DNA of 64,000 nucleotides, from positions 52,230-116,229 of the forward strand of contig NZ_JAUOSB010000011.1 in assembly GCF_030548295.1 (NCBI RefSeq). The letters are read 5' to 3'. The notes beneath the pieces are model-generated. The model saw nothing but the letters and a program-made list of their open reading frames with translations, was not told the origin of the DNA and did not search any database. Source of the stretch: Wenyingzhuangia sp. 2_MG-2023. GTDB taxonomy: Bacteria > Bacteroidota > Bacteroidia > Flavobacteriales > Flavobacteriaceae. Shown here in pieces: positions 28,282 to 37,303 of this stretch (position 1 is the first letter of the stretch; each line of letters opens with the position of its first letter). The position numbers and the translations under genes are program-made.

Positions 28282-29259
28282 TTACAACAGCATGTTAAAC
28301 AAATAACCAGATATAATGATACAAATTGTTACGACACTAAAAAAGATAGCAATAAGTTTTAGTGTCATCACTTTTTTTAGGAGCATTGCTTCTGGCAAGG
28401 ACAAACCTACAACTCCCATCATAAAAGCAATGGCGGTTCCTAGTGGAATTCCTTTAGCAACCAAAACTTGGACTACAGGAAGTATACCTGAAGCGTTTGC
28501 ATACATAGGAACAGCCAAAAGGGTAGCAATGGGCACTGCAAAAAGATTGCTCTTGTCCATGTATTTTTCAAAAAAACCTTCAGGTACGTATCCGTGCATC
28601 CATCCGCCAATGGCAATTCCAATCAATACATAAGGAACAATACCTTTTACTATTTTTAGAACCTCAGACCATATAACAGGCAAACGTTGTTTGAGAGATT
28701 GTTTTTCTGCTTGAAACAAATCTTGATCTTTTTGTGCATTTGCCAAAACTTGTTGTACCCACGGTGTTAAGAAGCGTTCTAAATTTAATTTTTGTAGAAT
28801 ACTACCCGAAATAGTTCCCAACAATATTCCACTAATCACGTAAATAATTGTTGTTTTTAAGCCAAATAAACCTATAAAAAGTCCAATAGCCACCTCGTTT
28901 ACCAAAGGAGAAGTAATTAAAAAGGAAAAGGTAACACCTAGTGGAATTCCACCTCTTACAAAGCCAATAAATAAAGGAACGGAAGAACAAGAACAAAAAG
29001 GTGTGACGACACCAAAAAGACTTGCCATAAGGTATTCTAGTCCGTACAGTTTTTTTCTGGAAAGGTAGTTTTTAACCTTGTCTATGGGAAAATAACTGTT
29101 TACAATTCCCATAAAAAAGATGACAACAAAAAGGAGTATCAGAATTTTTACAGAATCATAAATAAAGAAATTTAAAGCTTTAGCAATGTGTTGTTCTTTG
29201 TTTAGATGAAGTAGCTGATAAACCAACCAATCGGCTATGTATTGTATCCAATCAAACAT
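28282..29259 (-). CDS. Permease of the DUF318/ArsP_1 (YraQ) family
   Basis: A 325-residue inner-membrane protein with about eight helices. The hallmark is GVVTPFCSCSSVPLFIGFVRGGIPLGVTFSFLITSPLVNE in the first half, and a related AVPMYANASGILPVVQVLVAKGIPLGTAIAFMMGVVGLSLPE in the second half, indicating an internal duplication. Characterised relatives (ArsP) export methylated or aromatic arsenicals; others have unknown substrates. Its start overlaps the OsmC-like gene by 8 bp. Partners (a CxxC mini-thioredoxin and an OsmC protein) suggest a thiol or metalloid context. Confidence 0.88.
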   Translation of the reverse strand: MFDWIQYIADWLVYQLLHLNKEQHIAKALNFFIYDSVKILILLFVVIFFMGIVNSYFPIDKVKNYLSRKKLYGLEYLMASLFGVVTPFCSCSSVPLFIGFVRGGIPLGVTFSFLITSPLVNEVAIGLFIGLFGLKTTIIYVISGILLGTISGSILQKLNLERFLTPWVQQVLANAQKDQDLFQAEKQSLKQRLPVIWSEVLKIVKGIVPYVLIGIAIGGWMHGYVPEGFFEKYMDKSNLFAVPIATLLAVPMYANASGILPVVQVLVAKGIPLGTAIAFMMGVVGLSLPEAMLLKKVMTLKLIAIFFSVVTICIIISGYLFNMLL

Positions 29260-29662
29260 TTTTAAGTATGTTTATAGTTCCAGAAACGGCACAAATTAGT
29301 TTTACGGTATTGTAGATGGTGCCGTACTGTTCAATATTCTTTTTTAATAACTTTAAGTTGAGTTTTTTATCGTTACTGCAAATGATTAAGTTGTAAATAA
29401 TGTTATCCATTTTTGGCGGTTTTTCTAAACGTGTTGCATTGACGGTTAGCGTTGCCTTTGTATAGGTAAACTTCATCATTACAGAAAACCGTTCAACATT
29501 TTTAAGTATACAGGCAGCAAAAGAACTCAAAAATAATTCGGCAGGATTGGGTAAGGTTTTAGCTGTTTCTGCAGTGATTCCAAAATTTGTATATGATTGC
29601 TTTATCTTTACAACTGCCTCTTGGTTTGTAATGGATGAAGCTTTGATCTGATAATCTATCAT
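29252..29662 (-). CDS. OsmC-family protein
   Basis: A 136-residue cytoplasmic protein of the OsmC/Ohr fold. The two conserved cysteines are visible: one in NPAELFLSSFAACILKNVERF on the central helix, and one in KLICAVSGTINIL near the end. Classical members reduce organic hydroperoxides with this cysteine pair. Translation overlaps that of the permease by 8 bp, and the upstream thioredoxin-like gene ends 5 bp before it, so the three form a tight operon. Confidence 0.85.
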   Translation of the reverse strand: MIDYQIKASSITNQEAVVKIKQSYTNFGITAETAKTLPNPAELFLSSFAACILKNVERFSVMMKFTYTKATLTVNATRLEKPPKMDNIIYNLIICSNDKKLNLKLLKKNIEQYGTIYNTVKLICAVSGTINILKNV

Positions 29663-29667
29663 TGATA

Positions 29668-29907
29668 TTACTCATTTAAAAGATTCAATATTTCTTCTTT
29701 AGAAGGAATTCTACCTTTAATAGTAACAACGTTGTCTATGACTAGAGCAGGAGTGGTCATTACATTATATTCCATTATTTGTAGTACATCTTCTATTTTT
29801 TGAATGGTTGCATTTATATTGTTTTCGGAAACTACTTCTGTTACAACACGAGTCATTGCCTGACATTTAGGGCAACCTGTTCCTAATATTTTAATTGTTT
29901 TGATCAT
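29668..29907 (-). CDS. Small CxxC thioredoxin-like protein (TM0996/MTH895 type)
   Basis: About 79 residues from the ATG at 29907 (MIKTIKILGTGCPKCQAMTRVV). An upstream in-frame ATG at 29973 would run the reading frame through two palindromes and is rejected. The active site is GCPKCQ. The second half has VMTTPALVIDNVVTIKGRIPSKEEI, the cis-Pro strand and end of this mini-thioredoxin family, which is often encoded beside DUF318 permeases. It leads the three-gene operon with OsmC and the permease. Confidence 0.88.
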   Translation of the reverse strand: MIKTIKILGTGCPKCQAMTRVVTEVVSENNINATIQKIEDVLQIMEYNVMTTPALVIDNVVTIKGRIPSKEEILNLLNE

Positions 29908-29921
29908 GGTGTTTTTTATAT

Positions 29922-29937
29922 ATCGTAAAGTTACGAT
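29922..29937 (-). promoter_or_regulatory. Palindrome just upstream of the mini-thioredoxin operon
   Basis: ATCGTAA and TTACGAT with a 2-bp spacer lie 15 bp before the start codon, in the position of a repressor operator. Operons of this composition are often controlled by ArsR-type repressors, but no regulator gene is next to it. Confidence 0.55.
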
Positions 29938-29954
29938 AGGGGCGTGGATATTAA

Positions 29955-29970
29955 TGTGACTTTTGTCACA
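29955..29970 (-). promoter_or_regulatory. CRP/FNR-type operator (TGTGAC-N4-GTCACA)
   Basis: TGTGACTTTTGTCACA matches the TGTGA-N6-TCACA consensus of the CRP family exactly. It lies 48 bp upstream of the start codon of the thioredoxin/OsmC/permease operon, where an activator would sit. Confidence 0.6.
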
Positions 29971-30132
29971 CAAGCTTTATTTTTTTAAGTTTATTTTTGT
30001 TTTAGGATTAAATTTTAATTTATTAATTATTATGCATACTTTAAGTGATTTGATAATAATCATATAAAACAGTCTGAAAAAAGACGAAGTTTAGAGAATG
30101 AAGACTTAGAATAAATATTGACAATTTTGTGT

Positions 30133-30933
30133 TTAAAACTCAATTATTCCAATTTTCCTAATAAAAATTGGGTCATCGTCGTCTTTATATATTATTTCTG
30201 CTAGATTAGCATAAAATTGAATTCCAGAATAACATACTATACGTTCCACGGATTTAGAATTCTCATATTGTTCTCCTATTCCATATTTTTCGCTAACTTT
30301 ATCTATTGTAAGATCTTTGTTAAAGATTAATCCTGTTTCCGTTTCACCTGCTATTTCACCTGTTGCCATCATAAAATAAATTATCTTAAATGGATCATTT
30401 AGTTTGTAGTAGAAAGACATACCTTTTTTAGTATATTTCAATTCAATTGAAAAATTATTATGGTTGACAGATTTTTCAGGATTTCCATATTTTTCAATAA
30501 TCATTTCAGCTAAAGTTATGTTAACAATATTGCCATCAATTCCGAGACCTCTAATCAAACTAATGGTTTTTGAGGCTGAATACATATTTCCATTAGTTTT
30601 TGAATATTCAATTGTTATTTGGTCTTTAGAGTTTTCAATTAGTTCAAGAACTTTATTTAATTGATTGTTCTTTTGTAGATAATTCCATTGGTAATTTAAA
30701 TTGCCTTTGAAAAATTCAAAGGCTTTTTCAAAGGCATTCTCTATTGTACTCTTAAAGTCATTATTGGAAATAAATGAAGAATGAGTTTTGTAATTAATCC
30801 ACCTCCATTCTTTAAAATTAACTACAAATGAATTGTCTACTGTAGCTTCAATGAAAATATGAAAAAGTGAGTTTAACTTGATGTGCCAAGTGTAACTTCC
30901 AAATTTATTTTTATCACCGTATCTTGATATCAT
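30133..30933 (-). CDS. Protein of unknown function, 266 residues
   Basis: No family recognised. There is no signal peptide or membrane helix; the protein starts MISRYGDKNKFGSYTWHIKL. It alternates short beta-strands and helices. Two similar segments, IIEKYGNPEKS and VSEKYGIGEQY, hint at an internal repeat of about 70 residues, each followed by strands (FSIELKYTKKGMSFYYKLNDPF in the first). It is a stand-alone gene. Together with the next gene it lies in an otherwise unlinked stretch between two operons, and may be an accessory insertion. Confidence 0.65.
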   Translation of the reverse strand: MISRYGDKNKFGSYTWHIKLNSLFHIFIEATVDNSFVVNFKEWRWINYKTHSSFISNNDFKSTIENAFEKAFEFFKGNLNYQWNYLQKNNQLNKVLELIENSKDQITIEYSKTNGNMYSASKTISLIRGLGIDGNIVNITLAEMIIEKYGNPEKSVNHNNFSIELKYTKKGMSFYYKLNDPFKIIYFMMATGEIAGETETGLIFNKDLTIDKVSEKYGIGEQYENSKSVERIVCYSGIQFYANLAEIIYKDDDDPIFIRKIGIIEF

Positions 30934-31023
30934 AAATTTTTGTGTTTAGTTTGAATAAATTATTTAGTAAATAAAAATCGATTATAAATAGGCTAGAACT
31001 AGCTATTAATTATACACGTTGTT

Positions 31024-31866
31024 CTACGCAGTTTTTATTCGTTCGATTGCTTGTTTCAATTGCTCAATTTTCTTTGGTCCAAATCCGCTGATATTTTTCA
31101 TTTCCACAATATCAATTTCCAAAACTTTTTTTGGTGTTGTGTAACCAAGTTCATAAACTTTGTCCACCATAGGAATTCCAAACTCCTGTAATCTTTCCTT
31201 AATCCATTCGATTCCGAGTTCATTTGGTTTAAGTCCGTGAAAAAATTCGTCAACAAATGGTTTATTAGATTTTGCAAACTCGTTTATCAACTCTATTTTT
31301 TCCTCATATGTTTTTTCGTCGTTGTTTGTTATATTCTGAAACTTTGACAAACTGTCAAAATACATTGGTTTTTTCTCAAATTCTTTTTCTATAAAGTCGT
31401 TTGCAGATATTTCAGTCCATTCGTATTCAGTCCCGCCAATTTCATTTCGTATAGTTTCATATTCCGAAATAGGAATGATTTTATACGCATTTTCGATTTT
31501 GTCTTTTGACATATTCAAATCCAAATGAGGAACGAACTGTCGATAAAGAGTTTTGTCACTCGTTTTCCAAAAAGCATCATCGTAAATTCTGTATTTTTTC
31601 TCAATTTGTGGATTGTCAGTTTGACTGTTCTTATAACTTTTTTCCGCTCGATAGAAAGCTGTTCGTAATTTTTTAAAATCCTCGATTGTTTTTACTTCGT
31701 CGACTAATTGTTGAACAGTCGGTAAAGTTTTATTTGTTCGACTTTGAGGTTTTTTTGTTGATTTGGACTCTTTCAATTTTGGGTTATTCTTTTCTTGAAT
31801 AGTTCCAATTACTCCGAAAAGCACAAAAAATCCGACTAATGCTAATATTATGTAAAAAATTGTCAA
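31024..31866 (-). CDS. Membrane-anchored protein with a C-terminal helix-hairpin-helix
   Basis: A 280-residue protein. The N-terminus is one membrane helix (MTIFYIILALVGFFVLFGVIGTI), followed by a basic linker (KLKESKSTKKPQSRTNK) and a long helical middle. The last 60 residues read FGIPMVDKVYELGYTTPKKVLEIDIVEMKNISGFGPKKIEQLKQAI. This has two helix-hairpin-helix-like units of the G-F-G-x-K/R-x-x-x-L type, which bind DNA backbone or mediate protein contacts. A membrane-anchored HhH protein is reminiscent of ComEA, but the order and length differ. Function unknown. Confidence 0.65.
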   Translation of the reverse strand: MTIFYIILALVGFFVLFGVIGTIQEKNNPKLKESKSTKKPQSRTNKTLPTVQQLVDEVKTIEDFKKLRTAFYRAEKSYKNSQTDNPQIEKKYRIYDDAFWKTSDKTLYRQFVPHLDLNMSKDKIENAYKIIPISEYETIRNEIGGTEYEWTEISANDFIEKEFEKKPMYFDSLSKFQNITNNDEKTYEEKIELINEFAKSNKPFVDEFFHGLKPNELGIEWIKERLQEFGIPMVDKVYELGYTTPKKVLEIDIVEMKNISGFGPKKIEQLKQAIERIKTA

Positions 31867-32061
31867 TTTATTCTCTGGGTTTAATGATTAGTCAAATTGT
31901 GTTATATACTTACTTCGAGTAATATTATCAATCAACATTCACAGACAACATTACATTACTTTGTGCTTTTTTGTCAGTACTAAAAGTATTGTTTTTTAGG
32001 GAGTTCTTAATGTTTTTTTAAAAATAAACCCTGAGAAATGTTATTTTATTATTCGATTATT

Positions 32062-32481
32062 TTATTTTAAAATACTTTTTACTTCGTCCCAAAATATAGC
32101 AGATGCTTGGCTAGTTTTTTCAATAATTTCTGAATAAGCAAGCAAATTGGTTTTGAATAGTTCACGTTCTATTTTATCTTCTTTTGCCGTGCTAAGATCT
32201 ATGTAAGCCATGTTCCACAAATTAAAATTCCTTTCTTTTATAGGACCTTTGTGAAAGAGTAGAATATTATGATGGCGTATGTCTTTTTTTATGGATGAAA
32301 AAAGAGTTTCTATCGTTTTTTGATCACCTTCTAGTATCTGAATAAATTTATCATTATGGTAAATAAGACATCCTGATACATTATTTTCTTTGTTAAATTT
32401 TCGTGCTGTTTCTAAAATTTCCGAAATTTTCTCGTTGTTTAAATTTAAGCTTGCAAATGATTCATAAACTAGTTCATACAT
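32062..32481 (-). CDS. BLUF-domain blue-light receptor (short, stand-alone)
   Basis: A 139-residue protein made almost entirely of one BLUF domain, which binds FAD and senses blue light. The residues that matter are in the register of AppA of Rhodobacter. Tyr6, Asn30 and Gln48 keep the spacing of AppA Tyr21, Asn45 and Gln63, and Trp89 and Met91 correspond to Trp104 and Met106. Family landmarks are LVYESFAS, NNVSGCLIYHNDKFIQILEG and FNLWNMAYIDL. After about residue 100 only a short helical cap remains, with no output domain, so it must act through a partner protein. It is monocistronic. Confidence 0.9.
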   Translation of the reverse strand: MYELVYESFASLNLNNEKISEILETARKFNKENNVSGCLIYHNDKFIQILEGDQKTIETLFSSIKKDIRHHNILLFHKGPIKERNFNLWNMAYIDLSTAKEDKIERELFKTNLLAYSEIIEKTSQASAIFWDEVKSILK

Positions 32482-32925
32482 ACGTGTTGTATTTTTTAAT
32501 TTTTATTTACAGTACACTTCACAATATTTTAGAGTAAAAGAGCGTGTGAGTATTTTAATGGATAAGTCTACTGACTAGGTGTAATTTATTACAAAATAGT
32601 AAATAACTTTAAGAGAACACGTTAAAGAAGTCATAAAGTTTGATTTAAAATATTTACGTTGTTTTGTTTTATTGAAAATAAGATGAAAGAGGTATTCTTT
32701 TAAAATGTTTTTGTACTTCCATTTGGAATATTTAGGATAAAATAGAAAACATAAAATTCCGATTACAACGAATACAATTCTACTATTTCCATTTTTATTG
32801 GTTAAATAAAGACCCTAAAAAGCATATAATAAGAAAGAATGGCAATGTTGTTTAGCAGAGAGTTGTTGTGATAAATAGAGGGTATTTGATATAAAATAAT
32901 AAGAAATATAAACGTTATCGAATGA
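32482..32925. other. 444-bp intergenic region, nothing recognised
   Basis: AT-rich DNA between the BLUF gene start and the end of the cyclophilin gene. No open frame of note, no RNA gene and no clear inverted repeat were seen. It should hold the promoter of the BLUF gene. Confidence 0.4.
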
Positions 32926-33717
32926 CTATTCTAAAATTTCAAACTCAATATTAACATCTACTTCTGGCCATTCGGAATTACCGTCTAATGTTTCATTGGC
33001 TATTTTGTCAATCACATCAAAGCCTTTGGTTACTTGTCCAAATACGGTGTGTTCTCCATTCAAATGAGAGCAGTCTACATTGGTTTGTACAATAAAAAAC
33101 TCAAAAGGGTTGGACATTTTGTAAGGGTTTTCTACCCATCTTCTTGTTGCAGAAAGAGCACCTCTTTTGTGAACTACATTTTTTCTAAATTCAGCTGGAA
33201 TTCGATAATTATTTAATTGTGTTCTGTAGGTAGATACAATGGTTTGTTCAGACCAACCTCCTTGTATAATAAAGTCTTTTACAATTCTATGAAAACAAGT
33301 CTTGTTGTAATATCCATTTTTAATTAGGTAGATAAAACTAGCTCTGTGCAAAGGTGTTTCTTTGTACAGTGTTATGTTCATGTTTCCATGTCTTGTTTTT
33401 AGTAAGAGTTTGGTTTCTGGGTTTTTTCTTCCGTAATTTAGAAAGAACTGACGTACATTTTTCTGAGAAATAATGTCTTTTATTAAAATTTCATTTTCAG
33501 AAACGGTAACAGTTTTTGGTGGCGTTTTTTGTTTTTTTTCAACAACCTTGGGGGGTTCCACTTTTTTAGGTTGTTCTATTTGTTTGGATGGTTTTATTGC
33601 AGGTGCAGGTTTATTTTCTTTAGAGCCACAACTGTGTAAACATAGCAAAAGAAACATACTAACCCATACTACGGGGAATGAAAAACGAAACCTGTATTTA
33701 TTCAATAATTCCAGCAT
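32926..33717 (-). CDS. Cyclophilin-type peptidyl-prolyl isomerase lipoprotein
   Basis: A 263-residue lipoprotein; the signal ends at the cysteine of MFLLLCLHSCGSKENK. A Pro/Lys-rich linker (about 37-70) leads to the cyclophilin domain. This has MNITLYKETPLHRASFIYLIKNGYYNKTCFHRIVKDFIIQGG, with the catalytic Arg in FHRIV, and EFFIVQT and HLNGEHTVFGQVTKGFDVIDKI. It would help proteins fold in the periplasm or at the outer membrane. Its start overlaps the end of the Ppx gene by 20 bp, making it the last gene of a five-gene operon. Confidence 0.92.
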   Translation of the reverse strand: MLELLNKYRFRFSFPVVWVSMFLLLCLHSCGSKENKPAPAIKPSKQIEQPKKVEPPKVVEKKQKTPPKTVTVSENEILIKDIISQKNVRQFFLNYGRKNPETKLLLKTRHGNMNITLYKETPLHRASFIYLIKNGYYNKTCFHRIVKDFIIQGGWSEQTIVSTYRTQLNNYRIPAEFRKNVVHKRGALSATRRWVENPYKMSNPFEFFIVQTNVDCSHLNGEHTVFGQVTKGFDVIDKIANETLDGNSEWPEVDVNIEFEILE

Positions 33718-34597
33718 ACAAACTTTTTACAATTCCATCAGAAAGTCCAATTTTTGGAACGTATATTTTTCTAGCTTCCGACCATTTCATGGCAGAGACA
33801 TAAATTTTAGTTGCCGGAATAATTACATCGGCTCTATCTTGGTTTAAGTCCAACTCAGAAATACGCTCGTCATAAGTCATGGCTTTTAAATACTTATAAT
33901 TGGCTCTCATGTAAATGTAAGATAGGGGAGAACCGTCTGTTCTTCCAGACATTTTGTATATTTTATTGATGTTACCACCAGAACCAATCAATGACATGTT
34001 TTTAATGCCTTTGGTATTGGTTTTTACCCAATTTTTCATTTGAGCCCATTCCTCTCTTAGGTTGTCTTTTTGGTTTAACATTCTTACCGTACCCATTTTA
34101 AAAGATTTGGATTTGTTAATTTCCCCATTTTTGTAAATGGTCATTTCGGTACTACCACCACCAACATCTACGTACAAATAAGATTTGGTTTTGTCTAACA
34201 ACTCTCCTAAGTCTGTAGTTGCAATAATCTGCGCTTCAATTTTTCCGTCTATGATGTCTATTTTAACACCAGTTTTCTTTAAAATTCTATCAATTACATA
34301 GTCACCGTTAGAAGCATCTCGCATGGCAGAAGTTGCACAAGCTTTGTATTTTTCTACACCGTGAATGCTCATCAAAAGTTGAAAAGCATTCATGGCATCG
34401 GTAAGTCTAATTATTTTTTTTTCTGATATTTCTCCGTGCACAAAAGTGTCTTCTCCCAAACGAATTGGAACACGAACCAACGCAGATTTTTTAAATTTTA
34501 CGCTTGCACCTCCGTCTTTTTCAATCACATCTGTAATTAAAAGTCTTACGGCATTGGAACCGATATCGATGGCTGCGTATTTTTTTATTTCAATCAA
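33698..34597 (-). CDS. Ppx/GppA-family exopolyphosphatase
   Basis: A 299-residue cytoplasmic enzyme of the actin-like ATPase fold that degrades polyphosphate or pppGpp. Domain I has AAIDIGSNAVRLLI (phosphate loop). The second phosphate loop is YLYVDVGGGSTEMTIYKNG and LIGSGGNINKIYKM is the third. It has the short bacterial form with two domains only, lacking the C-terminal HD part of E. coli Ppx. Neighbours are a SixA-type phosphatase 23 bp upstream and the overlapping cyclophilin downstream. Confidence 0.9.
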   Translation of the reverse strand: MIEIKKYAAIDIGSNAVRLLITDVIEKDGGASVKFKKSALVRVPIRLGEDTFVHGEISEKKIIRLTDAMNAFQLLMSIHGVEKYKACATSAMRDASNGDYVIDRILKKTGVKIDIIDGKIEAQIIATTDLGELLDKTKSYLYVDVGGGSTEMTIYKNGEINKSKSFKMGTVRMLNQKDNLREEWAQMKNWVKTNTKGIKNMSLIGSGGNINKIYKMSGRTDGSPLSYIYMRANYKYLKAMTYDERISELDLNQDRADVIIPATKIYVSAMKWSEARKIYVPKIGLSDGIVKSLYAGIIE

Positions 34598-34620
34598 AAT
34601 AATATGTTTTTCAGATTACT

Positions 34621-35112
34621 TTAGTCTTTGTGATTTTTAGGAAATACCTTTAAAATCGTTTTTCCGGGTTTGATACTTTTCCAGTGGTCTGTGTCAAACT
34701 GAATTCCAATCACTCCACAAGTAGGAACGTGAGAAATAGGTTTGTTACCAAAGGTGTTTACAAAAGTATTGATTCCGTGATCATGACTAAAAACAATGGC
34801 AGAATCGTAAGCATCGTCTAGTGCTTTGATGGTTTTTACCAAATATCCATCACTAAAACTGTACAGCGATTTGCTTATTTTTAAATTGGCCATGGGAAAA
34901 CCTAATATGTTGCAAAAAATAATTCCAGTGTGCAACGCTCTGTTGGCACAGCTAGAAATAAATGCATCGGGTTTGGCTATTTGGTTTTTTAATACGTTTG
35001 CTACCAAATAAGCATCTTTTATTCCTCTTCTTTTTAAAGGCCTGTCAATGTCTTGTATACCTTCATACTCCCATGAAGATTTTGCGTGTCTTACTATGTA
35101 TATTGTTTTCAT
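34621..35112 (-). CDS. SixA-type histidine phosphatase
   Basis: A 163-residue phosphatase of the phosphoglycerate-mutase fold. The catalytic RHG-type motif is IYIVRHAKSSWEYEG, followed by DIDRPLKRRGIKDA. The second conserved histidine is in VFSHDHGINTF. SixA dephosphorylates phosphohistidine carriers; relatives act on small phosphate esters. It lies 14 bp after pdxH and just before ppx in the same operon. Confidence 0.88.
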   Translation of the reverse strand: MKTIYIVRHAKSSWEYEGIQDIDRPLKRRGIKDAYLVANVLKNQIAKPDAFISSCANRALHTGIIFCNILGFPMANLKISKSLYSFSDGYLVKTIKALDDAYDSAIVFSHDHGINTFVNTFGNKPISHVPTCGVIGIQFDTDHWKSIKPGKTILKVFPKNHKD

Positions 35113-35126
35113 AAAATAGGCAATGG

Positions 35127-35774
35127 TTATGGGGCTAGTCTTTCAATTTTCCACTCAAAATTTTCTAATAACGTATATCTTATTCTGTCATGCATTCTAT
35201 TAGGTCTTCCTTGCCAAAACTCCATAGATATAGGTTTTATAATGTATCCACCCCAGTGTTCTGGTCTAGGAATTTCGCTTCCCTTAAATTTTTGTGTATA
35301 ACTAGCTAATTGATTGTTTAATGTTTCTTTAGATGTTACCACTTCGCTTTGAGGAGATGACCATGCCCCTAATTTACTTCCCTCAGGTCTACTATCAAAA
35401 TATCCATCGGATAAATTTTCTGAAATTTTTTCAGCGATTCCTTTAATGATGACTTGTCGTTCTTGTTGTTCCCAAAAAAAAGAAGCACAAACGTTAGGGT
35501 TTTGGGCTATGGCTTTTCCTTTTTCACTGTGATAATTGGTGTAGAATATAAATCCTTCCCAAGTATATTTTTTTAGCAATACAATTCTGCTTTTCGGAAA
35601 ACCATCTAAACCGATGGTAGCAACATTCATTGCATTGGTTTCTAAGCCTGATTCAGAAGACTCAGCATCGTAAAACCACTGTTGAAAAAGTTCAATAGGT
35701 GCTTGGGGCACATTGGTTTCTAACAATTCTGCCTTCTGATAACTTTTACGATAATTGCTTAAATCGTTATTCAT
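35127..35774 (-). CDS. pdxH: Pyridoxamine 5'-phosphate oxidase
   Basis: A 215-residue FMN enzyme that makes pyridoxal 5'-phosphate from PNP or PMP. Recognised by [43 protein letters not shown] (FMN binding), [44 protein letters not shown] and the C-terminal [30 protein letters not shown]. All are family-defining. Its start overlaps the symporter stop by 8 bp. Confidence 0.97.
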   Translation of the reverse strand: MNNDLSNYRKSYQKAELLETNVPQAPIELFQQWFYDAESSESGLETNAMNVATIGLDGFPKSRIVLLKKYTWEGFIFYTNYHSEKGKAIAQNPNVCASFFWEQQERQVIIKGIAEKISENLSDGYFDSRPEGSKLGAWSSPQSEVVTSKETLNNQLASYTQKFKGSEIPRPEHWGGYIIKPISMEFWQGRPNRMHDRIRYTLLENFEWKIERLAP

Positions 35775-37230
35775 GTTTGTTTCGTATCATATAAAGACCT
35801 AAGTATGTGAATGTTCCGTTTAGAACTAAAAGCTCGTAACCAAACTGATATCCATACAAAAGCTCTGTACTGTATTCGTTTATAAAATAAGTGAAAATAA
35901 TTGCAATAACAGCTATAAATAACACCCACTTATCTTTAATCTTATGTTGGGTAAAAATACCAAAAGTAAACAAGCCGAGCAATGGTCCGTAGGTAAAGGA
36001 TGCTACTTTTAAAAGATTGCTAATAACATTGTCTGTTAGTAAATACTTAAAAGAGATAATGGTGATGATTAAAACAAGAGACATTACAATATGTGTTTGT
36101 TTTCTTATTTTTTCTTGTGATGAATTTTCTTTTTTTTCAATGTTTAAAAAATCAATACAAAAAGAAGTTGTTAAAGAGGTCAAAGCACTGTCTGCACTAG
36201 AATATGCTGCAGCAATCAATCCCAATACAAATAGAGTTGCAGCGGTCAATCCTAAATTTCCGTTCAAAGCAATTTCTGGAAACAGCAAATCGGTTTTGCT
36301 TTTTCCATCTACCATAGGTATAGAAATGTTTTCTTTTTGCGCGTAGGTAAACAACAAAGCTCCCAAAACCAAAAATAAAAAGTTGATGACAATAAGTGAT
36401 GGGGCTAAAGAGAGCACATTCCATTTGGCTTCTTTGGTGTTTTTACAAGTCAAGTTTTTTTGCATCATGTCCTGATCCAAACCAGTCATAGAAATGGCAA
36501 TAAAAGCACCCCCTATAATGGACTTGATCCAATGGTTTTTATCGTTAAAATTTTCGGTAAAAAATACTTTGCTATAGTTGTTGTACTCTGTTGAGTCAAG
36601 AAATGCCAGAAAAGAGGTGTCTAGTTTTTGCAAAAGAATGTAACCAATAAACACCAAGGCTATCAACATAAATAAGGTTTGTAGTGTGTCTGTCCAAATA
36701 ATGGTTTTAATTCCTCCTTTAGAAGTGTAGATCCAGATTAGCAACACAGAAAAAATAACGGTGAATTCAAACGGTATTCCCCAAGCATCAAACATAAAAT
36801 ACTGAAAAACAGAAGCAACTAAAAACAAACGGAAAGAGGCTCCTAAAATTCTAGAAATTAAGAATGAGGTAGCTCCAACTTTGTGACTGTTTTTACCAAA
36901 ACGTTGTTCTAAATAACTATAAATAGAGGTGATGTTGTGTTTGTAATAAAGTGGAATTAGTACATAGGCAATTACTACATAACCTAAAAAATAACCAAAT
37001 ACTACTTGCATATAGCTAAATTGACTGCTGCCAACCCAACCCGGAACGGAGATAAAAGTAACTCCAGACAAGGAAGCTCCAATCATTCCAAAAGCAACAA
37101 CATACCAAGGGGCTTTTTTATTGGCTTTAAAAAAAGTTTCGTTGTTATTTTCTTTTCCTGTAAAGACAGAAATAAGGTACAAAACAATAAAATACAATCC
37201 TATTATGATAGCGATGTTCGTTGGAGTCAT
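35767..37230 (-). CDS. Sodium:solute symporter (SSS family)
   Basis: About 487 residues from the ATG at 37230 ([19 protein letters not shown]); an earlier in-frame ATG (37254) adds eight residues before the first helix. About 13 membrane helices. The SSS signature runs from [30 protein letters not shown], and [28 protein letters not shown] is the sodium-site helix 8 with the two serines. The solute is not evident; relatives carry sugars, amino acids, proline or sialic acid. It leads the five-gene operon through to the cyclophilin. Confidence 0.9.
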   Translation of the reverse strand: MTPTNIAIIIGLYFIVLYLISVFTGKENNNETFFKANKKAPWYVVAFGMIGASLSGVTFISVPGWVGSSQFSYMQVVFGYFLGYVVIAYVLIPLYYKHNITSIYSYLEQRFGKNSHKVGATSFLISRILGASFRLFLVASVFQYFMFDAWGIPFEFTVIFSVLLIWIYTSKGGIKTIIWTDTLQTLFMLIALVFIGYILLQKLDTSFLAFLDSTEYNNYSKVFFTENFNDKNHWIKSIIGGAFIAISMTGLDQDMMQKNLTCKNTKEAKWNVLSLAPSLIVINFLFLVLGALLFTYAQKENISIPMVDGKSKTDLLFPEIALNGNLGLTAATLFVLGLIAAAYSSADSALTSLTTSFCIDFLNIEKKENSSQEKIRKQTHIVMSLVLIITIISFKYLLTDNVISNLLKVASFTYGPLLGLFTFGIFTQHKIKDKWVLFIAVIAIIFTYFINEYSTELLYGYQFGYELLVLNGTFTYLGLYMIRNKHE

Positions 37231-37303
37231 TCGGTTTTGTTTAAGACGATACAAAGTAAATAAATTTTTTATTCTATAGGCTATATGTGTACATTTGTCG
37301 CCT

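Noticed and set aside
29908..29973. An earlier start for the mini-thioredoxin
   Set aside because: It would translate two palindromic operator sites and add residues not seen in this short family.
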